From: an uncultured Marinobacter sp.
GTDB taxonomy: Bacteria > Pseudomonadota > Gammaproteobacteria > Pseudomonadales > Oleiphilaceae
DNA length: 64,000 bases
Assembly: GCF_946886895.1 (NCBI RefSeq)
Contig: NZ_CAMPJO010000016.1
Span: forward strand, 1-64,000
Direction: 5' to 3'
This document shows, piece by piece, positions 7,211 through 16,872 of the stretch. The notes below the pieces were generated by a model that searched no databases, was not told the DNA's origin, and saw only the letters and a program-made list of their open reading frames with translations. Within the stretch, counting starts at the first letter, position 1, and each line of letters opens with the position of its first letter. The position numbers and the translations under genes are program-made.

Positions 7211-10200
7211 TTGGCCACTCCATTACGTAGAATTTGCACCACTTCATCGAGCACTGCTTTGGCCTTGTCGAGACCCACCAGGGAGAACAGGCGAGGCAGG
7301 AGGTTCTTGCGTACGTCTTGTTCGATACCGGCCGGGTTCAGGGAGTTTTCGGCTACAGCACGATTCACTACCTTGTCGATCTCGAACGCCTCCTCGACCA
7401 ATTGGTCACCCTTTTCCGCCTCCAGAGCATCGAACTCCTTCACCAATACCAGCTTGAAGGCACCGTAGTAGGCTTGGGCGTGCTTGTTTCCATCAAAGGC
7501 GCTGACAGGAAGATCCGGCACATCCCGCTCTTCCACCATCTTCTCCAGGTCGCTGAACATGCGGAACTGGGCTTTGTAGTCGAACATGGCCTCTGCTTTC
7601 TCGATGGCCTCCTTCAGCAGGGCAGCGAAGACTTTCTGGGCGTAAGGGTCGTCGCCTAGGCGCTCCTCAATGGTCTTTTTGGTGCGCGTTTTGATTTTGT
7701 CGGTTTCGTTCCGGGCTTTGTCATCGGACCAATAATCAGGATTGGTTTCGCCGATGGATTCGATGACCACCGGCTGATCACCTTTTTTGACGTCAATACC
7801 GGTCACGTACCGGTCGATCAGGTCTCGGATTTGTCCCTCATAAGCCGAATAATCTACGGTCTCCTGTGCATCCAGCCGAACCGTCTTCCGCAACTCAGAG
7901 AACCATCTCAGATCCTGCTTGTAGCGCCGGATATCCGCCTCTGTGAAGGCCCGGTCGTCAAAAAAGCTCTGGGTTGACAGGGCAGTCTTCAAACACATGC
8001 CGAAATCAGTCACCGCTTCGTAGAAGTCTTCCCGCAGCGCCTGACGAACATCAACCTCCAAACCTTCGGAGTCGGTTTCGTACTTCGGCATGAAGACTTG
8101 CCGGTACTGCTCCTGATCGAGCTTATTGTCGATGTAGGTGAAAAAGCTCCACAGCTTTTCGTGCAACGCAGGGAGTTTCTTGTACTCGGTATCGACATTG
8201 GCGTACAGGCCTTCGATATCCTCGAGGGCAAAGCCACCCTGGGTCTGGTCTTCGAAGTTCTGATAGTCGCGGATGGCGGTATCCAACTCTTTGAGAATGC
8301 CACGGTAGTCGATCAAGTAACCGAATGGCTTCTGAGGGTGCAGGCGGTTCACCCTGGCGATGGCCTGGATGAGGTTGTGGCCTTTGAGTTGTTTGTCGAT
8401 ATAGAGAACCGTATTCCGAGGCTCATCAAAGCCGGTTAGGAGCTTATCTACGACAATCAGAATGTCAGGCGGGCCATCTGTACCAAAATCCTCGATAATG
8501 GCCTTCTCGTAGTCCTGAGGGTCTCCAGGCACGTTCTTCTTCCACCAATCCTGCACCAGCGGCAGATTGGTCTCGTCCACATCGGTGTGGCCTTCCCGGG
8601 TATCTGGCGGTGAGATCACGATAGCGCTGGTGACCAGGCCCAGGCTGTCGAGATGCTGCTTGTACCGGATGGCGCTGAGTTTACTGTCCGTAGCGAGCTG
8701 GCCCTTCAGCTCCAGATGCGCTTTCTTGAAGTTTTCGCTGAAGTGCACGCTGATATCGAAGGCGTTTAGCTTGATGCGATCCTGGGCGGTGTAGATCTGG
8801 CCCTGCTGGGTGTATTTGCGCTTCAGGTCAGATTTCTGGTTGTCTGAAAGCGCTGCAGTAACTTTCTCGAACCAGGTATCAACCGCCTTCTGGTTCACGT
8901 CCAGTAGGGGCTTTCGCTCCTCATAGAGCAGGGGAGTGATGGTGCCGTCATCGACCGCGCGCTTCATAGTGTAGGCGTGAATAATGGCGCCGAATCGCTC
9001 CGCTGTTTCGCTTTTCTCTTCTTTGAGCAGTGGCGTACCTGTGAACGCGATGAACGAGGCTTTGGGCAGGGCCTGGCGCATCCGTTGATGGTTCTCGCCG
9101 CCCTGGCTACGGTGGCCCTCGTCGACGATCACTATGATGTTTTCAGACGGGTTGTAGCACTCTGGCTGCTTTGCGGCCGATGCGAACTTGTTGATGATGG
9201 TAAAAATGATCCGTTCGTTACCCTGGCCGATGCGCTTGGCCAGATCCTTTCCGGAGCGGGTTTTCGCCAGTGAATCACCGCTTTTCTTGCCGGCGATGTC
9301 GGAACCAAAGGCTCCGCCGGTCAGGAAGGTCTTGGACAGCTGCTTCTCCAGGTCTACCCGGTCGGTGACCACGATAATCCGGCAGTTCTTCAGGGCATCA
9401 CTGAGTAGCAGGGCCCGGCACAGATACACCATGGTGAAGGACTTGCCGGAGCCGGTGGTGTGCCAGAGCACGCCGCCCTTGCGCTCACCACTGGGCTTAA
9501 ACTCCGAGATGCGCTCCAGCAGGGCTTTGATGCCGAAAGCCTGTGGGTACCGGGCGGCAATTTTGCCGATCTTCCGGTCGAACAGGACGAACAGGCGCAG
9601 AAACTCCAGAAACCGGTACCGGTCGAGCAAGCCGATCAGGAGCCGATCCTGTTCTGTGGGCATGACCGACTGTGACCAGAGTTGCTCGAAGTAGGCCCGG
9701 ATCTTCGCGGGCTTGTACTTGAACAGGGCGTCCTTGTCGGACACGGACAACGAGCGGTTCTTGATGTCCTGCACGTACCGGTCGTCGAACTCCTCGTCCG
9801 TCCACTTCGACCAGAACTTCAACGGGGTGTGCGTGGTGCCGTAGCGCCCGTCGTTACGACTGATCGCAAACAGCAGCTGGGCGAAGGCGTAGAGGTACGG
9901 CACTTCGTCGTTCTTCTGGTTGCGGAGGTGCTGGCTGATGCCTTCCTCCACCATGTTCTTGTTGGGGTTGCCGGAGGCCGCTTTCTTGGCCTCGATCACC
10001 GCCAGGGGAATGCCGTTGATGAACGCCACCACATCCGGCCGTCGGGTGTGGGTACCCTGGGTGGACAGCACTTCCATCTCTTCGGTGACATGGAACTCGT
10101 TGTTGTCCGGGTTCTCCCAGTCGATCAGATGGATCGTGGGCTGGGCCTTCTTGCCACCGATGAACTCGGTCACGGTGATGCCGAGGGTCAGCATGTCGTA

Positions 10201-10488
10201 CACGGACTGGTTGGCGTCCATCAGGCCCTGGGCCATCGAGGGTGTGGTGACCTCCCGGATCACCTGATCCACGGCCTGCTCGGACAACGGGTACCACTGT
10301 CCCTTGAACTCAAACTTACGCCGGCGCAACACCCGCTCCAGCACTGGCTTCATCACCACTTCCCGCTGGCTGCCCCGAAGGTCCTGACACTCCGTAGCCG
10401 GCATAAACGTCCAGCCAAGGTTCATCAGAGTGGCCAGGGCCGGGATGTGGCTGGAATGCTGCTCATTCCCTTGAGGGGTGGTGTTCAT
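7207..10488 (-). CDS. hsdR: Type I restriction enzyme, HsdR subunit
   Basis: 1093 residues, normal for the family. The nuclease PD-(D/E)xK site is at the N-terminus: PD at 151-152 and EAK at 166-168. The helicase motor follows, with Walker A GSGKS at 346-350, the DEGH Walker B and FTGTP motif, then QAIARVNR. HsdR translocates DNA and cuts at a distance from the recognition site. ATGA overlap with the hsdS stop and GTGA overlap with the peptidase gene show tight coupling. All motifs look intact, so active restriction is likely. Confidence 0.95.
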   Translation of the reverse strand: MNTTPQGNEQHSSHIPALATLMNLGWTFMPATECQDLRGSQREVVMKPVLERVLRRRKFEFKGQWYPLSEQAVDQVIREVTTPSMAQGLMDANQSVYDMLTLGITVTEFIGGKKAQPTIHLIDWENPDNNEFHVTEEMEVLSTQGTHTRRPDVVAFINGIPLAVIEAKKAASGNPNKNMVEEGISQHLRNQKNDEVPYLYAFAQLLFAISRNDGRYGTTHTPLKFWSKWTDEEFDDRYVQDIKNRSLSVSDKDALFKYKPAKIRAYFEQLWSQSVMPTEQDRLLIGLLDRYRFLEFLRLFVLFDRKIGKIAARYPQAFGIKALLERISEFKPSGERKGGVLWHTTGSGKSFTMVYLCRALLLSDALKNCRIIVVTDRVDLEKQLSKTFLTGGAFGSDIAGKKSGDSLAKTRSGKDLAKRIGQGNERIIFTIINKFASAAKQPECYNPSENIIVIVDEGHRSQGGENHQRMRQALPKASFIAFTGTPLLKEEKSETAERFGAIIHAYTMKRAVDDGTITPLLYEERKPLLDVNQKAVDTWFEKVTAALSDNQKSDLKRKYTQQGQIYTAQDRIKLNAFDISVHFSENFKKAHLELKGQLATDSKLSAIRYKQHLDSLGLVTSAIVISPPDTREGHTDVDETNLPLVQDWWKKNVPGDPQDYEKAIIEDFGTDGPPDILIVVDKLLTGFDEPRNTVLYIDKQLKGHNLIQAIARVNRLHPQKPFGYLIDYRGILKELDTAIRDYQNFEDQTQGGFALEDIEGLYANVDTEYKKLPALHEKLWSFFTYIDNKLDQEQYRQVFMPKYETDSEGLEVDVRQALREDFYEAVTDFGMCLKTALSTQSFFDDRAFTEADIRRYKQDLRWFSELRKTVRLDAQETVDYSAYEGQIRDLIDRYVTGIDVKKGDQPVVIESIGETNPDYWSDDKARNETDKIKTRTKKTIEERLGDDPYAQKVFAALLKEAIEKAEAMFDYKAQFRMFSDLEKMVEERDVPDLPVSAFDGNKHAQAYYGAFKLVLVKEFDALEAEKGDQLVEEAFEIDKVVNRAVAENSLNPAGIEQDVRKNLLPRLFSLVGLDKAKAVLDEVVQILRNGVAK

Positions 10489-11759
10489 GCGGCCTCCGTG
10501 TCTACTCGCACCCGACGCTTGCCGGTGAGGAGTTGTTGCATTAGCGCTCTTTTTTCTTGTCTCAGAAGCTCCAGATCGGTTTCGAGGACATCAATGCCAC
10601 TGGTTGCTAGCTTCAGAAACTCCGCTATCTTGTTCTGCTCAGCCAAGGGCGGGAGAGGAATGCGGATCTGACTGAACTCTTTCCACCGCAGGCTTCCTCG
10701 TCGATCCACGGATGCATTTGTGGCGGCGCTGAAGATTTGCCGGTAGTGGTCTGTTTTCAGTACGGCATACAGATAATCAGCGTTGACCTTTTTCGAATTA
10801 GGCCTTGCAACCACGTAGATTGGGCTTACCAAGCCAAAATCATACAAGTTCTGGAGTCCAATCGATCCTTCTTCAACATGGTTTGCTGGGAAACCAATGC
10901 ATCCTCGTGGAATGATTCGATACCCGGTTAGATCTTCGCTATAGACCCTCTTTTTGAAATAGCTCAATGAATCCACGAAGCCATAGTGCTTTGAGCAAGC
11001 AAGTACGGGGTACCGGTGATCATCAGAGTTCTTGTCTGTGATTTGCGAGCACACCTCAGCGATTTTGGGATACTCCCAGTCACCAGGTATATCACCGGTT
11101 CTTGTCTTCTTCAGTGTGAGTTGTGTTTCATTCTCAACTAGCCGCTTCTTCCCGGTCAGCAACTGCTGCATCAACCCTTTCTTCCGCTGCTGGCTGTTCT
11201 CAAGCAGGCGCTCGGTGGCGGTGATGGCCTGATCCCAGGTGGAGAGGATCTGGGCGATCTTTTTTTGTTCGGGGAGGGGGGGGACCGGTATTGGAAAATC
11301 TCCAATCAGCTCAGTATTTAAGTTTGGCTGCCCAACACCAGGAGCTAACACATCTCTAAAAAAGTCAGTTTTAGATGCTAAATAGTAATAGGCAAACTCA
11401 GAAATAATACCTCTAAGATTCAGAAGCATGGCGATGCCGTCATTCGCGCCACTTTTGATTCGAGAGATTTTCGGTACTCCGAGAGTTGCGCCACTATTCG
11501 TGAGCATTAGGGTGCCTGGTTCCGTGACTCTTGTTTTCTCAGCCCCTTCTGATGTTAAACAGGTTTTGGTTGAGTCGAGATACATCGACTGATCTCCTGT
11601 CACATCTGCAACGGTTACCCAAGGCAAATAATCACCGTTGAAATAGCGAGGATCACCCGCCGGTCTCGGCGAGCTTCCACGAACGACTTTGGAAACGTCT
11701 TTAATCAGCCTTCCTTCCCACTGGTCTGGAAGTATGCCGGCTACGGTTTTACGCACCAT
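10485..11759 (-). CDS. hsdS: Type I restriction specificity subunit HsdS
   Basis: 424 residues with two target recognition domains and two conserved coiled-coil regions. Each half ends in PPLPEQKKIAQIL or PPLAEQNKIAEFL followed by a similar LMQQLLTGK(K/R)R helix, so the two halves are an internal duplication. It sets the bipartite DNA target of the methylase and nuclease complex. The gene overlaps hsdM by 11 bp and hsdR by 4 bp. The second recognition domain and the first are dissimilar, as expected for an asymmetric site. Confidence 0.93.
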   Translation of the reverse strand: MVRKTVAGILPDQWEGRLIKDVSKVVRGSSPRPAGDPRYFNGDYLPWVTVADVTGDQSMYLDSTKTCLTSEGAEKTRVTEPGTLMLTNSGATLGVPKISRIKSGANDGIAMLLNLRGIISEFAYYYLASKTDFFRDVLAPGVGQPNLNTELIGDFPIPVPPLPEQKKIAQILSTWDQAITATERLLENSQQRKKGLMQQLLTGKKRLVENETQLTLKKTRTGDIPGDWEYPKIAEVCSQITDKNSDDHRYPVLACSKHYGFVDSLSYFKKRVYSEDLTGYRIIPRGCIGFPANHVEEGSIGLQNLYDFGLVSPIYVVARPNSKKVNADYLYAVLKTDHYRQIFSAATNASVDRRGSLRWKEFSQIRIPLPPLAEQNKIAEFLKLATSGIDVLETDLELLRQEKRALMQQLLTGKRRVRVDTEAA

Positions 11760-13266
11760 AACCCAACTCCTTCAGATACCCGTCCATCTGCTCGTTCAGC
11801 TTCGCAATCTCGGCCTCGATCTCCTTCCGCTCGGCTTGCACGGCCATTAGGTCGATCTCTTCCTCTTCCTCGAAGGTGTCCACGTAGCGGGGGATGTTGA
11901 GGTTGAAGTCGTTTTCCTGGATCTCCTCCAGGCTGGCCAGATAGGCGTACTTGTCGAGGTTCTCGCGCTGCTTGTAGGTCTCGACCACCTTGGCGATATT
12001 CTCATCGGACAACTGGTTCTGGTTTTTGCCGGCCTTGAACTCGCGGCTGGCGTCGATGAACAGCACGTTGTTGTCGGCCTTATCCTTACGGAACACCAGT
12101 ACCGCCGCCGGGATGCCGGTGCCGTAGAATAGCTTCTCAGGCAGGCCGATCACGGCATCCAGCAGGTTCTCCTCGATCAGCTTCTGCCGAATCTTGCCCT
12201 CACTGGAGCCCCGGAACAGGACACCGTGGGGCACGACCACCGCCATGCGGCCGGTCTTCGGCTTCAGGGTCTCGATCATGTGCAAGATGAACGCATAGTC
12301 GCCCTTGGACTTGGGCGGGACGCCGCGCCGGAACCGGGCGTAGGGGTCGCTGTCGGCACCTTCAAAGCCCCACTTCTCCAGTGAGAACGGAGGATTGGCC
12401 ACCACGATGTCGAAGTGTTTCAGGCCGCCGTTCTCATCGAGCAGCTTGGGGTTACGGATGGTGTCGCCCCATTCCAGCTTGTGGTTATCGATCCCGTGCA
12501 GAAACATGTTCATCTTCGCCAGCGCCCAGGTGCTGCCGATGGCTTCCTGACCGAACAGGGCGAAGTTCTTGGAGCCGTCGTGGCTCTTGCGGATCTGGTT
12601 GGCGCACTTGAGCAACAGGGACGCGGAACCGCAGGCCGGATCGCAGATCTCATCGCCTTCCTTCGGCTCGACGATCTCAGCCATCAGCTCGGAGACTTCC
12701 GGCGGGGTATAAAACTCACCGGCCTTCTTGCCGGAGGTAGCCGCAAAGTTTTTGATCAGGTATTCGTAGGCGTTACCGATCACATCCAGCTTCCCGATTC
12801 GACTCGGACGCAGGTTCAGCTCAGGTCGGGCAAAATCCTCCAATAGGTGGCGAAGAATATCTTGCTTATGCTTCTCATCGCCCAGCTTGTTGGAGTTAAA
12901 GCTGATGTCCTGGAACACATCGGCGAGTTTGACAATGTTGGCCTCTTCAATGGCGTGCAGGGCCTTGTCGATCCGCTCACCGTTGCCCGGTTCATGTCGA
13001 TGCTCATACAGGGAATAGAAGCCAGCACTCTGAGGGAGGACGAAACGCTCGTTCTTCATCAATTCCTGGATCAGTTCCGGGGTGTCGCCATACTGTTTTT
13101 TGTAGGTGTCGTAATGGTCCTGCCAGACGTCCGACAGGTATTTCACGAACAGCATTGTGAGCACGTAGTCCTTGTAGATACTGGGATCTACGGTGCCCCG
13201 GAAGGTATCACAGGCGTTCCATACCGCTTTGTTGATTTGATCCTGCTTGATGGCATCGTTACTCAT
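11749..13266 (-). CDS. hsdM: Type I DNA methyltransferase HsdM
   Basis: 505 residues from the ATG at 13266 (MSNDAIKQ). That start is preferred over an upstream one because it begins the conserved N-terminal HsdM region and lies 1 nt after the preceding stop. The SAM-binding FYTPPEVSELM and DPACGSASLLL segments and the catalytic NPPF motif mark an N6-adenine methylase. The C-terminus is a coiled coil (EIEAEIAKLNEQMD). It protects host DNA and forms the M2S core of the restriction complex. Confidence 0.95.
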   Translation of the reverse strand: MSNDAIKQDQINKAVWNACDTFRGTVDPSIYKDYVLTMLFVKYLSDVWQDHYDTYKKQYGDTPELIQELMKNERFVLPQSAGFYSLYEHRHEPGNGERIDKALHAIEEANIVKLADVFQDISFNSNKLGDEKHKQDILRHLLEDFARPELNLRPSRIGKLDVIGNAYEYLIKNFAATSGKKAGEFYTPPEVSELMAEIVEPKEGDEICDPACGSASLLLKCANQIRKSHDGSKNFALFGQEAIGSTWALAKMNMFLHGIDNHKLEWGDTIRNPKLLDENGGLKHFDIVVANPPFSLEKWGFEGADSDPYARFRRGVPPKSKGDYAFILHMIETLKPKTGRMAVVVPHGVLFRGSSEGKIRQKLIEENLLDAVIGLPEKLFYGTGIPAAVLVFRKDKADNNVLFIDASREFKAGKNQNQLSDENIAKVVETYKQRENLDKYAYLASLEEIQENDFNLNIPRYVDTFEEEEEIDLMAVQAERKEIEAEIAKLNEQMDGYLKELGYGA

Positions 13267-13267
13267 A

Positions 13268-13894
13268 TCAGTTCTCTGTGGTCGTATCAGGACGAAGTAA
13301 TTGTTGGCCGACAGCATCAACCATGCGTTGCCGGTTTTCGATTAACTGTTGGTAGAGCTGCACTTCACGGGTGGCGGCATCGGCCAGCTTCACCATCCGT
13401 TTCTGCCGCTCGATAGGTGGCACCACGATGGGTAGGCTGCCCAACTGAGATTTGGTGATGCTAGGCGCCACGGAGCCCTGGGAGCAAGCGGCAAAGTACC
13501 TCTGGGCATCCACGTGGTTTAGCTGCCACGCTAGAAATTCCGGCATCAAGTTGTAGGCATCAGGCTTGAGCCGGATATGATAGAAATTTGGGGTGCAGAC
13601 GGTGTTATGGGGGAGCTCGGCGACCAGGGCAGCGTCGTTCCGGGTGCCTTTTGCCATAAAAATGATGTCGCCCGGCCAGAGGTAATCCGGTCGCTTTCGT
13701 CCGGGCAGGGTAACCCGATCCAAGGTTACACCCAGCTTGTCTGTCAGCGGCTGGCCCAAAACAAGGTGCCGATACTGCACGACGAAGGTGTTTCCGCGCT
13801 CCTGCAAGGGCAGTTTGCCGCGAAACGGGTACCCGGGCCGGATGGAGGCTAAATCTTGTAACAGGAGCGCCCCTTTTTTTCGCGCGCGTTCCAT
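13268..13894 (-). CDS. Half-size HsdS-like protein, first gene of the restriction operon
   Basis: 208 residues with one recognition domain (about 10-165) and one HsdS-type helix. The end of the domain has SVAPSITKSQLGSLPIVVPPIERQ, the standard HsdS boundary, followed by LYQQLIENRQRMVDAV. It stops 1 nt before the hsdM start, so it heads the operon. Half-length S proteins can dimerise to give a palindromic target or act beside the full HsdS. I see no Shine-Dalgarno motif before the ATG, and a large hairpin lies there. Confidence 0.82.
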   Translation of the reverse strand: MERARKKGALLLQDLASIRPGYPFRGKLPLQERGNTFVVQYRHLVLGQPLTDKLGVTLDRVTLPGRKRPDYLWPGDIIFMAKGTRNDAALVAELPHNTVCTPNFYHIRLKPDAYNLMPEFLAWQLNHVDAQRYFAACSQGSVAPSITKSQLGSLPIVVPPIERQKRMVKLADAATREVQLYQQLIENRQRMVDAVGQQLLRPDTTTEN

Positions 13895-13905
13895 GCAGTA
13901 TGCTC

Positions 13906-13949
13906 AATGATGCATTTAGTGTGAGCAGCGTAGTTGCTGCTGCATCATT
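13906..13949. promoter_or_regulatory. Large bulged hairpin upstream of the restriction operon
   Basis: AATGATGCA (13906-13914) pairs with TGCATCATT (13941-13949), and inside it GCAGC (13925-13929) pairs with GCTGC (13936-13940), giving a 14-bp stem with a 10-nt bulge. It starts 12 nt before the start codon of the half-HsdS gene. It could be an operator, a translation-blocking leader or a recombination site. Position favours control of the restriction operon. Confidence 0.45.
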
Positions 13950-13994
13950 TGGCAAGATGCATATCGCTATCCGATCTTGCCCGCAGTTCAGAGG

Positions 13995-14453
13995 TTATTC
14001 TTCTTTTAAACTGGCTCCATTGCGCCCGACATAGGCTTCAAGCAGATGCGGCGCCAAAAGCTTCTCTACGGGAACAGGGGAGGTCGACTCAATATGCCGT
14101 ACCAGGTCAATGATCGTCGAGATATTCCCATCCAGCTTGCTCTTTAAAGCCCTGATTTCAAGCTGACTTTCCTCGTAACGTTGTTTATAGCCGGCCCGAG
14201 TTCGTCCGTGCTTTGCGCTGTTTTTGTCACGTGCGCTTTTTATGCCGGCACGCTCCATCTGCAGGTTGGCGTAACGATCAATTAGGGGCCGGCGGCTGCT
14301 CAATGAGCTGAGTTTGCCTTTGATGATGGCCTTCGCGACCAGCCTTTTGTGGAGGGACGCTGGCGTGATTGGCGCCTCTTCATAGCCGAACGCCAGCATC
14401 AGCATGAGTTCATGCTCGATGGCCTGGGTCAGCTTTTCACCTTGCAGCGCCAT
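13995..14453 (-). CDS. Small helical helper protein of the integrase module (GinD/TnpC-like)
   Basis: 152 residues from the ATG at 14453, chosen because AGGAGGAAA stands just upstream and it overlaps the previous gene by 17 bp. The protein is largely helical and basic, with a coiled coil at about 95-130 (KQRYEESQLEIRALKSKL). No catalytic motif is visible. Small proteins in this place follow the recombinases in Tn554-like and GInt modules, where the fourth gene is needed for recombination. I assign the role by position and shape, not by a recognised motif. Confidence 0.7.
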   Translation of the reverse strand: MALQGEKLTQAIEHELMLMLAFGYEEAPITPASLHKRLVAKAIIKGKLSSLSSRRPLIDRYANLQMERAGIKSARDKNSAKHGRTRAGYKQRYEESQLEIRALKSKLDGNISTIIDLVRHIESTSPVPVEKLLAPHLLEAYVGRNGASLKEE

Positions 14454-16872
14454 GGCTTTCCTCCTGAGGCTGATTCGAGTCGGGCAGGGCAGCCGCAAAG
14501 CGGTCTGCCAGGGTTTCCGGGCGAGATACGTTATGGAGTAATCCCGAGGGGAATACCTGCAATATCAGATTCTTGTCGCGGGCTTCTCGGGCACGCTCGA
14601 CGGTAATTTTCATTTGGTTCGTCATTTCACGACTTTCCTGAACTGCCTGTTCGTAAGAGGGGTCGTTTGCTTGGTGCCGTTCAAGCTGCTCCAGATGCGC
14701 TGCCATGTTCGTGTAGTTGCGCTCCAGCCCCTCCAGTTCGCCCGGGCGGCCGGTTGCCAGGAGATTGCCACAACCGCCGCCCTGTAGGCATTTGAGCTTC
14801 TTGGGACATCCATGGAGTGCCAGGTTGCGGGTGCAGGCGCCGTTCACCACCAGGTGAAAATCCCGGCCGTGGGTTTCAATGAAGGTTTGTGCATGCTCGG
14901 GACCTTCCTGGGTTTTAGTATGGTTGTAGTCGTTTTGTAACTCGCCGACCAAAACGTCGGCATCCAGGGCCGTGGAAACAAAGTTCAGTGTTTGCTCTTC
15001 GGTGTCGAAGGCGTGAAACGCTTGGCGTAGGGGGCGCTCGAGATCCTGCGGGGCGGCCTTAGCAATGCCGAGGTCCTGTACCAGTTCGGTGAGCAGGGTG
15101 TCGCCGAGTTCAGCCAGGGCAGAGGCAGAACTTGCGGTACCCTCAGGCGCGGCATCGCCATGTTGGTTGGTGCTTGGCAGGGGAGTTTTTCGGTATTCGA
15201 TCAACCGCTTTTGGGCAGACTGGCGCTCGTTTTCCGTGAGGTGTTGGTAATAGCGGTTCTGAGTGATGTCCATCCTGCCCATGATCATGGCCTGCAGATG
15301 CTCTGACACACCGGCTAACGCTAAAAACGTGTTCAGGTTGTGGCGTGGATGGTGGGACTTCCACTCGATACGGCCACCGTTTTCCTCTGTGTACTCCCGA
15401 ACATCGAAAACACTTTTATTAGCAGCGTTACCACCAATAAACGCATTTAGATCACCGAGCTTCATCGGCTGTACCGCCGATAACACTCGGGCGCCGCGCG
15501 CCAAACCCAGAGGGCTGCTGGGGCCGACTATAAGCAGTTCGTCGATTCGCATGGTGACACGGCGCTGGCCGACCAGGAATTCGTAATTAATCGGGTTTGC
15601 CGGATCCGGCAGATACGATCGCACCACTTCCTCGACATCGGCAAAACTGTATATGGGCTCTTGAACTGTACCCCGCGCAACTCCGAGTCTAGTCTGAAAT
15701 CCAATAGGCGAGAGCTTTCTGGCTTTAACCCAACTGCGAACGCCATTTTGGAGGCGCTGGTAGAGAGGGCGCTCATCTTTCGTCTCGGTGTATCGAACGT
15801 TACTTTCGATGATTTGGTTGATCAGGTCCGACTCGGTAACGGTGGATTCCTTCCAGTTCAGGATGTGCTTTCCGCCAGATTCAACGAGCCACCGAGCGTG
15901 CTGATGAAACGGGTTCGTCAGTTCGAGAATTCGAAGATAAGCCCGCCTGGCAATTGGCGCGGCATTGCTTTCGAACCAGTGAATGCGGTTTTCAGCATGC
16001 TTCTCGGCGTAATAGCGGATTCCGTGCTGCTCCATTGGTGAGCCGTCTACTGCAATTAGTGGCATCCCCGTCTCTTTGCTCTGCAAAGGGCGGGTAACCC
16101 AGCAATCTCGGGGGAGGAAAAGCACTTCATCACCTCGCAGACCGGTGCAGAACAAGAGGTCCACCACCCGGCAACCCAGCTCTTCCCAATAGTGGCGAGG
16201 GCTGGTCGTGATCGCGGCAAAGCCTTTCAGAGCGGCGAACGTGATCAGCCTTTGTTCGTCATCATCTCTGGACCGGTCATCAACCACACCTTCCTCTACC
16301 GCTTTCCGTGCAACTTTACCGCGGTTCTTTTTGTTATCCGCTGTATGTTTGTGCTCGTACTGTGGCGCGGTCAACGTCAGGCCTTCCTGGATCAATAGCC
16401 GCTGAACGGTATTCGCGTTCGTCATGGCATCGAAGACGTTCTTGTAGCCCACAGAGACGAGCGTTTCGTCGATGTACTGGAAGACCGATGTGTCAATGTA
16501 GATTGGATTGGTCTGCTGGCAAGTCGCTCTGAGGCCAGCATAGATGCGTTTCAGAGTCAGGTGGGTGAGCAGTAGGCTCTGGGGTGAAGGCTTTCTATTG
16601 GCCGGGGCTTTCTCATACTGGTGCACCACAACTGCCTTGATGAAATCGACATAATCCCTGTCGGCGATCACCTGGCTCTCAAATCCCTTCATGCGGGAAA
16701 TTTCGGTGTGAGCCATTGAGCTTTTTCCCGCTCGAATGGATAGCCAACCGGTGCTTTGATTACCCCAGGTCGTCGCACTCCAGGGTTGCTGAGTTACAGG
16801 CTCGATCTCGGCCTCATAATAGTCCCGGCGGGCCTGGGTGAAGCGCTGAAGGTTCTCGATAACCTGCTTCAC
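14437..16872 (-). CDS. Large tyrosine recombinase, third of the integrase trio (GinC-like)
   Basis: 811 residues from a GTG at 16872, which overlaps the previous stop as GTGA. The catalytic domain shows the first Arg in CTGLRGDEVLFLPRD, a HHPRHN box and the nucleophile Tyr in NRYYQHL. The usual third His is replaced by Arg in GRMD. A Cys-rich patch near the C-terminus (HGCPKKLKC, GGGCGN) may bind zinc, and a long helical tail follows. The unusual size and the added C-terminal domain fit the third protein of GInt-type modules. Confidence 0.85.
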   Translation of the reverse strand: MKQVIENLQRFTQARRDYYEAEIEPVTQQPWSATTWGNQSTGWLSIRAGKSSMAHTEISRMKGFESQVIADRDYVDFIKAVVVHQYEKAPANRKPSPQSLLLTHLTLKRIYAGLRATCQQTNPIYIDTSVFQYIDETLVSVGYKNVFDAMTNANTVQRLLIQEGLTLTAPQYEHKHTADNKKNRGKVARKAVEEGVVDDRSRDDDEQRLITFAALKGFAAITTSPRHYWEELGCRVVDLLFCTGLRGDEVLFLPRDCWVTRPLQSKETGMPLIAVDGSPMEQHGIRYYAEKHAENRIHWFESNAAPIARRAYLRILELTNPFHQHARWLVESGGKHILNWKESTVTESDLINQIIESNVRYTETKDERPLYQRLQNGVRSWVKARKLSPIGFQTRLGVARGTVQEPIYSFADVEEVVRSYLPDPANPINYEFLVGQRRVTMRIDELLIVGPSSPLGLARGARVLSAVQPMKLGDLNAFIGGNAANKSVFDVREYTEENGGRIEWKSHHPRHNLNTFLALAGVSEHLQAMIMGRMDITQNRYYQHLTENERQSAQKRLIEYRKTPLPSTNQHGDAAPEGTASSASALAELGDTLLTELVQDLGIAKAAPQDLERPLRQAFHAFDTEEQTLNFVSTALDADVLVGELQNDYNHTKTQEGPEHAQTFIETHGRDFHLVVNGACTRNLALHGCPKKLKCLQGGGCGNLLATGRPGELEGLERNYTNMAAHLEQLERHQANDPSYEQAVQESREMTNQMKITVERAREARDKNLILQVFPSGLLHNVSRPETLADRFAAALPDSNQPQEESHGAAR

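Noticed and set aside
9682..10671. Long rightward frame opposite hsdR and the end of hsdS
   Set aside because: Composition is that of a shadow (Val/His/Gly-rich, no domain), and the opposite strand has intact HsdR motifs.
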